Below are positions 9,134 to 17,986 of a DNA stretch of 64,000 bases, in pieces. Within the stretch, counting starts at the first letter, position 1. The number at the start of each line of letters is the position of its first letter. The translations under genes and the position numbers were made by a program. The notes below the pieces were generated by a model. It saw only the letters and a list, made by a program, of their open reading frames with translations. It was not told the DNA's origin and made no database searches. This stretch comes from Planctomycetaceae bacterium (GTDB lineage Bacteria; Planctomycetota; Planctomycetia; Pirellulales; Pirellulaceae), in assembly GCA_016794985.1 (NCBI GenBank), contig JAEUIQ010000047.1:62001-126000 (forward strand), written 5' to 3'.

Positions 9134-9651
9134 TTGCGAACTCCTCAAAAATGTTTTCCGCTAAAACTTTTCCGCTAGAACTTTTCCACTAACCTGCGAA
9201 CCATGATTCGTAAATTACGCGTCGTCAATCTCTGGCCATCCGCGCGTCTCGATTTCCTGGCAGTCCTGATTGGATTGTGAACGCATTACTCGTGGCACCA
9301 CATCCGGGACGACCTTCGAAATCGCGACTTGTGAATCCGACTGGCGAGCGATACGACTCTGGGTGACATAGCTCCAACCGCTCGCCATCATGATTGTCAA
9401 GAACCGGAGGCCACCGTCAACAGCGAATCCTGGATTGCAACGTTAGTGTATGACACTTTCAGCGACGGGATCCGCCGCGAATCCCTCGCCCCCCTAGTTG
9501 TTTGGCCGGGTTTGATTAGATTTTATCACATCGCCTCATAGCTGACGCATTCGGGGCGTTAACAGTTCCTGCCCCCGTCGGTTCCAGGTCGGCGTCAAAT
9601 TCGGTTGGTTTCCGATGCCCCGCCGCCTCGCCGTTTCTTTGCCAACTCCGT
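9134..9651. other. Intergenic region, 518 bases, between divergent genes
   Basis: Promoters for the glycine-zipper gene (minus) and the antiporter (plus) must lie here. The region contains the 14-bp tandem repeat at 9154-9195. A minus-strand open frame of about 58 codons ending at 9215 has no Shine-Dalgarno and no recognisable fold, so I do not call it. No RNA gene is seen. Confidence 0.45.
9154..9195. repeat. Three tandem 14-bp repeats
   Basis: The unit ttttccgctaaaac occurs at 9154-9167, with one change at 9168-9181 (ttttccgctagaac), and a degenerate third copy at 9182-9195 (ttttccactaacct). The array lies 10-60 bases upstream of the Shine-Dalgarno of the glycine-zipper gene, in its 5' leader or promoter. 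The repeats are seen directly; a regulatory role is only a guess. Confidence 0.75.
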
Positions 9652-10956
9652 ATGAACAATCTGCAACTAACGATCTACTTTTTTATGCAGATCGCGTTGA
9701 TTTTGGGGGCCTGCCGAGCCGTTGGGCTTGTGGCAGCTCGATTTGGGCAACCGCAAGTCGTCGCAGAAATGATCACGGGCGTGCTCTTGGGGCCCTCTGT
9801 GTTTGGATGGTTGCTGCCGGAGGCCCAAGAATTCTGCTTCCCTTGGGATAGCACACAAAAAACTCGCGACTCGCAGAGTTACATGTTTCCGGCCGCTCAA
9901 TTGGGTTTGGCGTTGTACATGTTCATTGTGGGGATGGAGTTCCGAGTCGATATCATTCGCGCGCACTTCAAAAGCTCGATTGCCGTTTCTTTGGCCGGCA
10001 TGTTAGCGCCTTTCGTTTTAGGATTGTTGTTGGCCTCGGTATTGTTTACGCAGACGAAACTGTTCCCGGCTGAAACTTCTCTATTCGAGGCATCGCTCTT
10101 CATGGGAGCGTCCTTGTGCATTACGGCGTTTCCGATGTTGGCCAGAATTATTCACTTCAAAGGCTTGGCCGGAACACGTATGGGGACGGTGGCTTTGGGA
10201 GCCGGTGCCATTGATGACGCTGCGGCATGGTGCCTCCTGGCGTTGGTTCTCGCTAGTTTTAATGGTGACTTTCAAGCGGCGATCGTGAGCATCGGCGGCG
10301 GCTTTTGCTTTGTGATGGTCGCCGGATTGGTCGTCAAGCCGCTCCTCCGTAAGTTTCAATGGATTTTCTTGAATCAGAAGCAAGAACTAACGGAAACGGG
10401 TCTGGTGTTGGCAATTATCGTGATGGCGCTCGGCGCCATGACGACCGATTGGTTGCACCTGCATGCGGTCTTCGGTGCGTTTATTGCCGGGGCCACGATT
10501 CCGCGGCCTGTCGTTTATCGTCAAGTAATCGAGCGAATCCAGCCGTTGACCGTGGTTTTGTTGCTACCGCTGTTTTTTACGTACTCGGGGTTAAACACCC
10601 AAATTTCGTTACTCAATACGCCGACGCTGTGGTTCATTTCATTAGTTGTTTTGGCCGTTGCAGTATTGGGCAAAGGTGTTGCTTGCTGGGCGGCAGCGAG
10701 AGCCACCGGCATTCCTAACCGTGAGGCCCTTGGGATTGGGACGCTTATGAACGCCCGTGGCCTGATGGAACTGATTATCATCAACATTGGTTTGGAGCGC
10801 GGCATTATTTCCGGAGAACTGTTCGCGATCCTGGTGATCATGGCGATCGCCACAACGCTTGCCGCATCACCGATCTTTGAATGGCTTAACCCCAATCGGG
10901 CTGGAGACGCGGCAGTTGAAATCGATGCAGCGCTCCATGAAGTTAGTCGAGCATAA
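9652..10956 (+). CDS. Cation:proton antiporter (CPA2/KefB-type membrane domain)
   Basis: 434 residues, about 12-13 transmembrane helices with no soluble TrkA-N domain, the size of a bare Na+/H+ exchanger domain. Family features include GLVAARFGQPQVVAEMITGV near the N-terminus, the ion-site motif GAGAIDDAAAWCLLA around residue 185, and GIGTLMNARGLMELIIINIG near residue 360. It should exchange Na+ or K+ for H+ across the inner membrane. No strong Shine-Dalgarno precedes the ATG at 9652. The PDZ gene converges on it 23 bases downstream. Confidence 0.9.
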   Translation: MNNLQLTIYFFMQIALILGACRAVGLVAARFGQPQVVAEMITGVLLGPSVFGWLLPEAQEFCFPWDSTQKTRDSQSYMFPAAQLGLALYMFIVGMEFRVDIIRAHFKSSIAVSLAGMLAPFVLGLLLASVLFTQTKLFPAETSLFEASLFMGASLCITAFPMLARIIHFKGLAGTRMGTVALGAGAIDDAAAWCLLALVLASFNGDFQAAIVSIGGGFCFVMVAGLVVKPLLRKFQWIFLNQKQELTETGLVLAIIVMALGAMTTDWLHLHAVFGAFIAGATIPRPVVYRQVIERIQPLTVVLLLPLFFTYSGLNTQISLLNTPTLWFISLVVLAVAVLGKGVACWAAARATGIPNREALGIGTLMNARGLMELIIINIGLERGIISGELFAILVIMAIATTLAASPIFEWLNPNRAGDAAVEIDAALHEVSRA

Positions 10957-10979
10957 CTCGGTCATGAACAACTGGTGTT

Positions 10980-11759
10980 TTACAGCATATCCTTCAAGTC
11001 ATTAAGCGATTGCTTTTGCCGGTCGAGCAACTCCGACCATTCTTTGGAAAACTGTTCCAGTTTGTCGATCAGCAACCGGGTGGACCGATCGAAGTTGGCA
11101 CCCGGCGGCAACGTCATGTCAGACGGCTCTGAGTTTTGTGGTGCCAATGGAACGACCTCTTGGGACGCCTGGGCAGAGGAATTGTTTTTGGCAGCCAATG
11201 ACAAGAGGCCCGAGAGATTGCCAGGCAGTTCCACTAAATCCGATTCCGGCGCGTTTTTGCCCGCGGCTTGATCCGCAGCTTCCGCAGCTCGATCCGCTCG
11301 CACGCGGTCGGCATAGTCGTCCGGGCGGCGAATTGGCGTCAACTCGACGGCCAGCTCCTTACCAGCTCGGGCAATCAACAAGGTTGCCGTTTCGTTTCCG
11401 TTCGCTTGAATCTCGGTTACCAGATCCGCATGGGTTGATAAAGCTTGTTGGTTGAACTTCAACAATGTATCGCCCGGCAGTAGTCCCGATCGGCTCGCAG
11501 GTGAATCCAGCATGACACGGCGAATGGTCAATGGCCGGGTGGATTGGGTTTCATAGCGAGTGATTTCAACCCCGTTCGCATTCTCGCGTTTGGGAACCAT
11601 GAAGATGGTGCTGCGGTCGTCGTGATCGGGTTTCTGGGTGATGATGCCGGCCCAAAATTTAACGTCGCTTGTGGCTGGCGGCGGGGTCTGTCCCCAGCCC
11701 ATCGCCTCACCGCAAAAGTTAACCAGCAGCAGAACCAAGATCATGATCGAAAAACGCAT
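10980..11759 (-). CDS. Secreted PDZ-domain protein
   Basis: About 259 residues from ATG 11759 (MRFSIMILVLLLVNFCG). An in-frame ATG seven codons further upstream would put charged residues before the signal peptide. After the signal peptide, a PDZ domain lies at roughly 75-145: TIRRVMLDSPASRSG, then LLPGDTLLKFNQQAL, then a beta strand ATLLIARAGKELAVEL. A glutamine- and alanine-rich linker and a C-terminal helix (LLIDKLEQFSKEWSELLDRQ) follow. No protease domain is present, so it probably binds peptide ends or acts as an adaptor in the envelope. Confidence 0.8.
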   Translation of the reverse strand: MRFSIMILVLLLVNFCGEAMGWGQTPPPATSDVKFWAGIITQKPDHDDRSTIFMVPKRENANGVEITRYETQSTRPLTIRRVMLDSPASRSGLLPGDTLLKFNQQALSTHADLVTEIQANGNETATLLIARAGKELAVELTPIRRPDDYADRVRADRAAEAADQAAGKNAPESDLVELPGNLSGLLSLAAKNNSSAQASQEVVPLAPQNSEPSDMTLPPGANFDRSTRLLIDKLEQFSKEWSELLDRQKQSLNDLKDML

Positions 11760-11889
11760 GGGGACAGTCCCTGAATCCAAACATTGACGTTTTCACACCC
11801 AATAAGGGCGGATTTCACGGAAAAATATAGGGCGTATTCTGAGGTCCGAACCAAGAAAAACTGCCCAGCCCGGCATTTTCTCAGGGTCA

Positions 11890-11991
11890 GGCGGAATGGA
11901 GCGAGCGAATTAGCTCGGACAAGCGAGCGGAACCGCCCGCCGCGATCCATTCGGCTGGCCAGCCGTAAGAACAGTTGCTGGCCGTTTTTTT
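11890..11991 (+). ncRNA. Candidate structured RNA ending in an intrinsic terminator
   Basis: On the plus strand, a hairpin CGAGC-(6)-GCTCG (11902-11917) sits inside an outer GGCGG/CCGCC pairing (11890-11894 with 11933-11937). A 7-bp hairpin follows (11957-11963 with 11977-11983), then G and seven Ts (11985-11991). The last part looks like a Rho-independent terminator, yet no plus-strand gene lies just upstream. A small RNA or an antisense leader is possible. No clear promoter could be assigned, so confidence is low. Confidence 0.3.
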
Positions 11992-12147
11992 CATAGGACC
12001 GTCACTTGCTGGTTGCCATCGTTTCGCGACAAGTCGCTCGACATGTTGGCTCACAACACCCTGAAATAGTAGCCAAATGCGAGGCCCGGAAAGTGGCATG
12101 GCATGATTTGCCGACGAGCGACGGTTGTCCCGACGACCTTGGTTCTT

Positions 12148-12193
12148 CTGACTATTTTCTTGCGCACTATCTGACTATTTTCTTGCGCATTAT
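12148..12193. repeat. 23-bp tandem duplication
   Basis: ctgactattttcttgcgcac plus TAT (12148-12170) is repeated at 12171-12193 with a single C to T change at 12190. It lies about 210 bases upstream of the small gene at 12403. It could be a recent slippage duplication or a doubled binding site. Confidence 0.85.
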
Positions 12194-12402
12194 TGGTGTT
12201 GCGCTAACACAAATCTCATTGTCTAAGCTAAACAATAGTGATTGGCTCGTGGTTTGCTGACGATAATTCCCGAGCGTTGGAACGGAGGGCATGGCGGCAG
12301 CGGAGATGCGGCTCTTGTCGGCAGGAAGCACCGATGGAACCGCGATTCAAGTATTCGTGTTGCGGCAAAGCTTAGAAGAATTGAGACAACGGAGAACGAG
12401 TG

Positions 12403-12591
12403 ATGTTGTGCCATGAGTTGAACGAGTTGAAGCAAAAGTTGGTTCGTGCCGCGTGTCACCCAGTTATCACCGAGCTGACACGATTGGTCTGCGGCCGTTG
12501 TGCTCGTTTGGAAACATGCTCGGCACTCGATGTCGAGCAGGTTGTGTATCTGCAGACGTTGCCTAAGTCGACAAAAACGACCAATTCTTAG
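12403..12591 (+). CDS. Small cysteine-containing hypothetical protein
   Basis: 62 residues from the ATG at 12403, with a clean GGAG eight bases upstream. It has a helical N-terminus (LCHELNELKQKLVRAAC) and then a compact cysteine motif, CGRCARLETC (CxxC plus a third Cys), which could bind a metal ion. I do not recognise the family. The ribosome binding site and cysteine pattern favour a real gene; the short length and isolated position leave doubt. Confidence 0.45.
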   Translation: MLCHELNELKQKLVRAACHPVITELTRLVCGRCARLETCSALDVEQVVYLQTLPKSTKTTNS

Positions 12592-12915
12592 GGTTTTGAC
12601 ACATACAAAATCCGCTGCGGGCGGCGGTGCGATCCGCCCACGCGCGACTTGATCCGTGAGCCTGTTTGTGACTTGGGAAGGCCGCGGACCGCGCCGTAGG
12701 TCCGATTCGATCGCCTTTTCTCGCGATCCTATATCGGTCGTTGCTACCGATTATTGAGGTTTTAACCCATTCGAGGCGCCCCTTCGGTCCGGCTCAATCC
12801 GCTGGACGGCGTGGGCAACCTGATTGGTTGCAATACGCCATCGAGGCGGTTAGACTTGGGACGATTCCCGCGCCTGGGGCTGCGGCGGGTACGTAGCTTG
12901 TCGCGAGGGCCGAGT
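12592..12915. other. Leader/promoter region of the VWA operon, 324 bases
   Basis: The region contains a GGGCGG/CCGCCC hairpin (12619-12624 with 12634-12639) without a T-run. The open frame of the VWA gene can be read back to a GTG at 12811, but that GTG lacks a ribosome binding site and the encoded residues look non-native. I treat 12811-12915 as untranslated. No RNA gene is recognised. Confidence 0.45.
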
Positions 12916-15900
12916 GTGTTCTTCGAAAAATTTGGATTCTCTGCTCCCGGATATTTGTGGTTGTTCTTGTTGCTCCCCGCCGTCTGGTGGTTGAGCCGGC
13001 GTTCTTTGTCTGGTCTGGGTTATGTTCGCGGTGGGTTGGCGTTGGCCTTGCGATTGGCAGTGGTCAGCGGGTTGATCTTGGCCTTGGCGGGCATTCAGTG
13101 GCGACAAGAGAACCAGCGAATTTCGGTCTTTTTTCTTTTGGATCAATCCGAAAGCATACCTGCCGCGCGGCGAAGTTTGATGATGGAATACGTCAGCCGG
13201 CAGGTCGAAAAGTATCGACGACTCGATCGGGAAGATCGCGCGGGCGTGATTATCTTCGGAGGAAATCCAGCGGTCGAGTTCCCGGCGATTGATAGTCCTT
13301 TGCCGAATTTCGGTCGGTTCGAAGCCGCTTTGAATCTGCGTGAAAATGCCACGAACCTCGAAGCGGCATTGCGTATGGCGCGGGCCTCGTTCCCGGATGA
13401 CACTTCCAAGCGAGTCGTCTTGGTCAGCGATGGGAACGAGAACGTCGGCGACGCGTTGGTCGAGGCTCAGCGTTTGGTTGACGATGGGATCGGAATTGAT
13501 GTCGTCCCGGTGCAGTTATTGTGGGATCAAGACGTGTCGGTCGATCGGATCTCAGTGCCTTCAAACTTGCGGGTCGGACAGAATTATGACGTGCGAGTGG
13601 TGGTATCGAATCATCCGCCTAGCCAAGCACCTGAACTTGCCAAGGTCGTCAAGGGCAAACTGCGGATCACCAAGCGGGTTGGACGGGCCGGAGCGGCCGC
13701 GGATGCGGAAGTCCTTTCGGAAACCGACGTCGAACTGGAACCTGGCCCCAACGTTTTCAGTATCCCGCAACGTGCCGACGAATCGTCGTTGGTCAATCTC
13801 GACGCCTTGTTCATTCCTGATGAAGGACAGATCGACAACCACCAACAGAACAATCAAGCCGCCGCTTACACGAATGTGCAGGGGCAAGGCCGGGTGTTGT
13901 TCATCGAAGATGGTGGGCACCTGGGAGAATTCGATGGCTTGGTAAAACTGATGCGCCGCAATGATATCTCGGTGGATATCTTAACGACAGCGCAGCTGTA
14001 CACGTCGCTGGACGAATTGATTCCGTATGATCTCGTGGTTCTGGCGAATGTACCACGTAGCGGTGGGGACGACGTTGAGACCGGGTTCACGTTCTCCGAT
14101 GAACAGATCAGCATGTTGGTGGACAATACCGAGCGGATGGGCAGCGGTTTGTTGATACTCGGTGGGGACCGTTCCTACGGCGCCGGTGGCTGGAATAGCA
14201 CGAAACTCGAAGAGGCCTTGCCCATCGACTTCGAGATTCGAAATGACAAGGTGGCCGCGTCGGGTGCACTGGTCATGATCTTGCACGCCTGCGAGACGCC
14301 CAACGGCAATCACTGGCAGAAGGTAATTGCCCGCGAAGCCCTTAATGTGCTGGGCCCGATTGACTATTGCGGCATCTTGGGTTGGGACAATTTCAAGGGA
14401 GTTGACGATTGGCTTTGGAAACTGCCTGTCGGCTTGGACAAAGTAACACCACAAAACAAAAATCGCATGCTGGGAATTCTCGGACGAATGGCTCCGGGAG
14501 ACATGCCTAATTTTCAACCGGCGATGCAGAAGGGACTTGCACAGCTGCTAAAGAATCCCGCCTCGGCGAAACAGATGATCATCATCAGCGATGGGGACCC
14601 TTCGGCTCCGACGCCTGCTTTGCTTGGCCAATTCAAGCAAAACCAAATTGTCATTTCGACGGTAGCCGTGGGTTCGCATGGACCAGCCGATCACCAAACG
14701 CTGAAAAACATCGCTCAAGCGACCGGCGGACGATATTATGCAGTGAACAACAATCGCGCGCTGCCACGCATTTTTCAACGTGAGGCTCGGCGCGTCACCA
14801 AACCATTGATTTTTGAACCGGAAGGCGGCATCAAAGCGCTGCGAACTTCGGTAGCGGGTTTTCATCCGATGACTCGTGATATCAAGACCGATGAGTTGCC
14901 GAATTATCGTGGATACGTTTACACAACGATCAAACAATCGGAATTGGTTGAACAACTATTGATCGCATCATCGCCGGACGACGGCGGCTTGAATTCGACG
15001 CTTTTGGCGACTTGGCAGTTTGGGTTGGGACGGTCGACAGTGTTTACTTCGGACGCAGGATTTCGCTGGACGCAAGACTGGATCGACAATCCACTGTACG
15101 ACCAATTGTTCATGCAAATTGTGCGACAGACCATGCGGACCGTCTCGCGTCAAGGCGACTTCCAGTTGGTAACGCAACAGCGGGGCAACATGACCGAAGT
15201 GGTTGTCACGGCGGCGGACCCTGACGGCAAGATGCTCAATGAACTCAAGATGCAATCCAGTGTGGTGACGCCGGAAGGTCCCAAACCGTTAAACTTCCAA
15301 CAAGTTGCTCCTGGTCGCTATGTTGCGAACTACGAATCGATTGTGTCTGGCAACTACGTGTTAAGTGTTTTTCCCGACGAGGGATATCAACGATTGACGG
15401 CCGGGTTGGTCGTCCCCAAGAGTACCGAATTTGAAGTTCGCGAGGCCAATCGACCACTGCTAGAACAATTGGCGAAACTGAAGCCGAAAGACGGTGAGAT
15501 TGGTCGTGTGATCGGCGATGACTTGGCGCCCGAAACGATGGAACAACTGCTTTCGGTGGATGCCTTCGCAGATACCCTGCCGTGGGCGAAGCGTTTTTCG
15601 GACATTTGGACATGGGTTGTGGTGCTGACGAGCGGCTTGTTGTTTGTCGATGTTTTGAATCGTCGTGTCGCGTTGGACGGGCGGCCACTTGGTCGTTGGA
15701 TTGGGCGGCAATGGCGACGATTGACGGGCGGCAAAGAGGCCCCCGAATTAGCCTCCCGTATGGATCGACTCAAAGCCAAGAAGCAAGCCGTGGAATCGGA
15801 ACGGGAAGATGCCGGTCGCCGATTCCAATTCGATGATAATCAAGCCATTTCGGCGCAATCAGTGATCGACACAGTCGAAGAGGCACGACAACTTGCTGCC

Positions 15901-16026
15901 AAACGGCCGACACCCGTGGCGACGCCAAGTTTGCAAAACGAAGAAAAGTCTGCCGGTTACACGGAACGTCTGTTAGCTGCCAAACGCAAAGCACAAGTTG
16001 AAAAGAAAGAGAAAGACGAGGAATAA
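12916..16026 (+). CDS. Large von Willebrand factor A / glutamine-amidotransferase-like membrane protein
   Basis: 1036 residues from a GTG with GAGGG six bases upstream. This start puts FFEKFGFSAPGYL directly before the first membrane helices (YLWLFLLLPAVWWL and LALRLAVVSGLILALAGI). A VWA domain with an intact MIDAS (LLDQSESIP, then VVLVSDGNENVGD) occupies about residues 80-230. A class-I glutamine-amidotransferase-like fold follows (RVLFIEDGGHLGEFDGL, DLVVLANVP, LLILGGDRSYGAGGW), then a second VWA-like part (MIIISDGDPSAPTP). A membrane helix lies near 900 and a basic coiled tail at the end. These proteins sit beside MoxR and DUF58 in Bat-like clusters and probably help to assemble or fold envelope proteins. 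Confidence 0.85.
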   Translation: MFFEKFGFSAPGYLWLFLLLPAVWWLSRRSLSGLGYVRGGLALALRLAVVSGLILALAGIQWRQENQRISVFFLLDQSESIPAARRSLMMEYVSRQVEKYRRLDREDRAGVIIFGGNPAVEFPAIDSPLPNFGRFEAALNLRENATNLEAALRMARASFPDDTSKRVVLVSDGNENVGDALVEAQRLVDDGIGIDVVPVQLLWDQDVSVDRISVPSNLRVGQNYDVRVVVSNHPPSQAPELAKVVKGKLRITKRVGRAGAAADAEVLSETDVELEPGPNVFSIPQRADESSLVNLDALFIPDEGQIDNHQQNNQAAAYTNVQGQGRVLFIEDGGHLGEFDGLVKLMRRNDISVDILTTAQLYTSLDELIPYDLVVLANVPRSGGDDVETGFTFSDEQISMLVDNTERMGSGLLILGGDRSYGAGGWNSTKLEEALPIDFEIRNDKVAASGALVMILHACETPNGNHWQKVIAREALNVLGPIDYCGILGWDNFKGVDDWLWKLPVGLDKVTPQNKNRMLGILGRMAPGDMPNFQPAMQKGLAQLLKNPASAKQMIIISDGDPSAPTPALLGQFKQNQIVISTVAVGSHGPADHQTLKNIAQATGGRYYAVNNNRALPRIFQREARRVTKPLIFEPEGGIKALRTSVAGFHPMTRDIKTDELPNYRGYVYTTIKQSELVEQLLIASSPDDGGLNSTLLATWQFGLGRSTVFTSDAGFRWTQDWIDNPLYDQLFMQIVRQTMRTVSRQGDFQLVTQQRGNMTEVVVTAADPDGKMLNELKMQSSVVTPEGPKPLNFQQVAPGRYVANYESIVSGNYVLSVFPDEGYQRLTAGLVVPKSTEFEVREANRPLLEQLAKLKPKDGEIGRVIGDDLAPETMEQLLSVDAFADTLPWAKRFSDIWTWVVVLTSGLLFVDVLNRRVALDGRPLGRWIGRQWRRLTGGKEAPELASRMDRLKAKKQAVESEREDAGRRFQFDDNQAISAQSVIDTVEEARQLAAKRPTPVATPSLQNEEKSAGYTERLLAAKRKAQVEKKEKDEE

Positions 16027-17052
16027 ATGTCCGAAGTGGAAGCACTACAGCAAGAAGTTCGCGAATTCCAGCAGCGTTACCGCATGGTTTTTGATGAAGT
16101 CCAAAAGGTCATCGTCGGCCATGAAGATATCGTCCATGGCGTGCTGACGGCCTTGTTTGTTGGTGGCCATTGTTTATTGGAGGGAGCACCGGGGTTGGGC
16201 AAAACCTTGTTGGTACGAACGCTGTCACAAGTCCTCAGTTTGGATTTCAATCGAATACAATTCACGCCGGACTTGATGCCCGCCGACATCCTGGGAACGA
16301 ACCTCGTGATGGAAACGGATGACGGTCGCCGAATATTCCAGTTCCAAAAAGGCCCGATCTTTACACAACTTTGCTTGGCCGACGAAATCAACCGCGCGAC
16401 TCCGAAAACCCAGTCGGCCATGTTAGAAACCATGCAGGAAGGGACGGTGACCGTGGGCGGCGTTCGCCACCAATTGCAACAGCCGTTCTTCGTCTTGGCG
16501 ACTCAAAACCCAATCGAGCAAGAAGGAACTTACCCGCTCCCAGAAGCTCAATTGGACCGCTTTCTCTTCAAGTTGATTGTCGGCTATTCGAAGCGCGCTC
16601 AACTTTCTTCGATCATTTCCCGCACGACTCGCGGGATCTCGGTCGAGCCGCAGCGTATCATGGACGGAGCGGAGATTATTCGTTGGCAACAACTGGTGCG
16701 CAAAGTCGTGCTGGCGGACAATGTCCAAGATTATGTGGTTCGGTTGGTGTTGGCTACGCATCCCGAGGGTGAATTCGCACTGCCAGTTACGAACCAGTAC
16801 CTGCAGTGGGGCAGTAGCCCGCGCGGCGCCCAGACCATGGCTCTGGCTTCTAAAGTACGTGCTCTCTTGGATGGTCGGTATCATGTTAGTTTCGAGGATG
16901 TGCGGCGCGTCTATTTACCGGCGATGCGACATCGCGTTATCTTGAATTTTGAAGCGTTAGCCGAATCGAAGACGACGGATCATGTCCTCTTGGAGATTCT
17001 GGAGAAGTTGCCGGAAACCGTGAACGACATACCAATCGCAGCCAAAGCCTAG
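16027..17052 (+). CDS. MoxR-family AAA+ ATPase
   Basis: 341 residues. Walker A is EGAPGLGKT near residue 55, Walker B is LCLADEINRATPKTQ near 120, and sensor/arginine-finger segments follow (ATQNPIEQEGTYPLPEAQ, DRFLFKL). The ATG follows the previous stop directly, with GAGGAA as ribosome binding site, so it is translationally coupled to the VWA gene. MoxR ATPases act as chaperones that load metals or assemble complexes together with VWA partners. The flanking VWA and DUF58 genes fit that role. Confidence 0.95.
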   Translation: MSEVEALQQEVREFQQRYRMVFDEVQKVIVGHEDIVHGVLTALFVGGHCLLEGAPGLGKTLLVRTLSQVLSLDFNRIQFTPDLMPADILGTNLVMETDDGRRIFQFQKGPIFTQLCLADEINRATPKTQSAMLETMQEGTVTVGGVRHQLQQPFFVLATQNPIEQEGTYPLPEAQLDRFLFKLIVGYSKRAQLSSIISRTTRGISVEPQRIMDGAEIIRWQQLVRKVVLADNVQDYVVRLVLATHPEGEFALPVTNQYLQWGSSPRGAQTMALASKVRALLDGRYHVSFEDVRRVYLPAMRHRVILNFEALAESKTTDHVLLEILEKLPETVNDIPIAAKA

Positions 17053-17098
17053 TCGATCTATTTGAATCAAGCCCGAATACCTGAATCCGAGTCCCGCT

Positions 17099-17986
17099 GT
17101 GAGCGATTTAGAACCGCTGCTGTCGCCTGAAACACTTGGTCGTCTCGAACGACTCGAGTTGGTCACACGCAAGATTTTCCGCGGCCAATTGAAAGGCGAG
17201 CGACGAAGTCGTCGCAAAGGACAAAGCGTCGAATTTGCCGACTACCGGAACTATGTATCAGGCGACGATTTGCGATTTATCGATTGGAACCTGTATGCAC
17301 GCTTGGACAAGCTATTTTTGAGATTGTACCAAGAAGAAGAAGACTTGCACTTCTTCGCCTTGCTGGACTCAAGTCCCTCGATGATGTTCGGACAGCCCAC
17401 CAAGTTTCGATTCGCGCAGAAAATGGCCGCTGCGTTGGGTTACATTGGGCTGTGTCGATCCGATCGGATCAAGGTCGAAGTTTTGTCGGACCAAAATTTG
17501 CCTCCGGCTGCGGCACTCCGCGGCAAAGGCAATCTGTGGAAGTTACTCCGGCAACTGGAGCTGCTGCCGACCACCAACCACACGTCGCTGGAGGCCGGGG
17601 TCAAAAAGTTTTGTGTCCGCAACCCTGGTAAGGGAATTGTCGTCTTGCTGAGCGATCTCTTGGATAAGCAGGGCTATCAAAATGCGATTCGGGCGCTGGT
17701 GGCGCGGCAATACGATGTTTATGTGATACAAATCTTTTCGCCTGAAGAGCTCGAACCCGAATTGGTCGGTGACTTGCAATTGATCGATTGTGAAGACGGC
17801 GACCGCGCGGACATTTCTGTTTCACCGCGTCTCTTGGAGCGATACAAAGCCACGTTGCAAGCTTTTGTCGGTGACATTCGCCAATTCTGTTCACGAAGAG
17901 GCATCGTACACATGACTTGCAGCACAGCTCAGGATATCGATCAATTGGTTGCCTCATACCTTCGTTCTCGAGGGTTGGTGCGATGA
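17099..17986 (+). CDS. DUF58 domain protein (Bat/MoxR cluster)
   Basis: 295 residues from GTG 17099. The DUF58 signature GDDLRFIDWNLYARLDKLFL lies at about 55-80. It leads into a VWA-like fold with the MIDAS-type DSSPSMMFG and VVLLSDLLDKQGY. There is no membrane helix. It lies 46 bases after moxR and overlaps the next gene by four bases (ATGA), so it belongs to the operon. DUF58 proteins are partners of MoxR; the molecular role is unknown. Confidence 0.93.
   Translation: MSDLEPLLSPETLGRLERLELVTRKIFRGQLKGERRSRRKGQSVEFADYRNYVSGDDLRFIDWNLYARLDKLFLRLYQEEEDLHFFALLDSSPSMMFGQPTKFRFAQKMAAALGYIGLCRSDRIKVEVLSDQNLPPAAALRGKGNLWKLLRQLELLPTTNHTSLEAGVKKFCVRNPGKGIVVLLSDLLDKQGYQNAIRALVARQYDVYVIQIFSPEELEPELVGDLQLIDCEDGDRADISVSPRLLERYKATLQAFVGDIRQFCSRRGIVHMTCSTAQDIDQLVASYLRSRGLVR

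Larger units (their letters stand above)
11760..12402. other. Gene-poor region, 643 bases, rich in short repeats
   Basis: No convincing long coding frame is present. From left to right it holds a structured segment ending in a terminator-like hairpin (11890-11991), a 23-bp tandem duplication (12148-12193), a 5-5-5 inverted repeat (GTGTT at 12196-12200, AACAC at 12206-12210) and a second inverted repeat (ATTGT at 12218-12222, ACAAT at 12232-12236). The Shine-Dalgarno of the small gene at 12403 closes the region. The clustering of symmetric elements suggests a regulatory region. Confidence 0.5.

Noticed and set aside
9215-9391. Small minus-strand ORF between the glycine-zipper and antiporter genes
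   Set aside because: No Shine-Dalgarno, no hydrophobic or domain signature, and only weak start codons; left as intergenic.
11784-11996. Plus-strand 70-codon ORF overlapping the hairpin region
   Set aside because: It runs through the structured hairpins and terminator-like T-run with a very basic, unstructured composition; unlikely to be coding.
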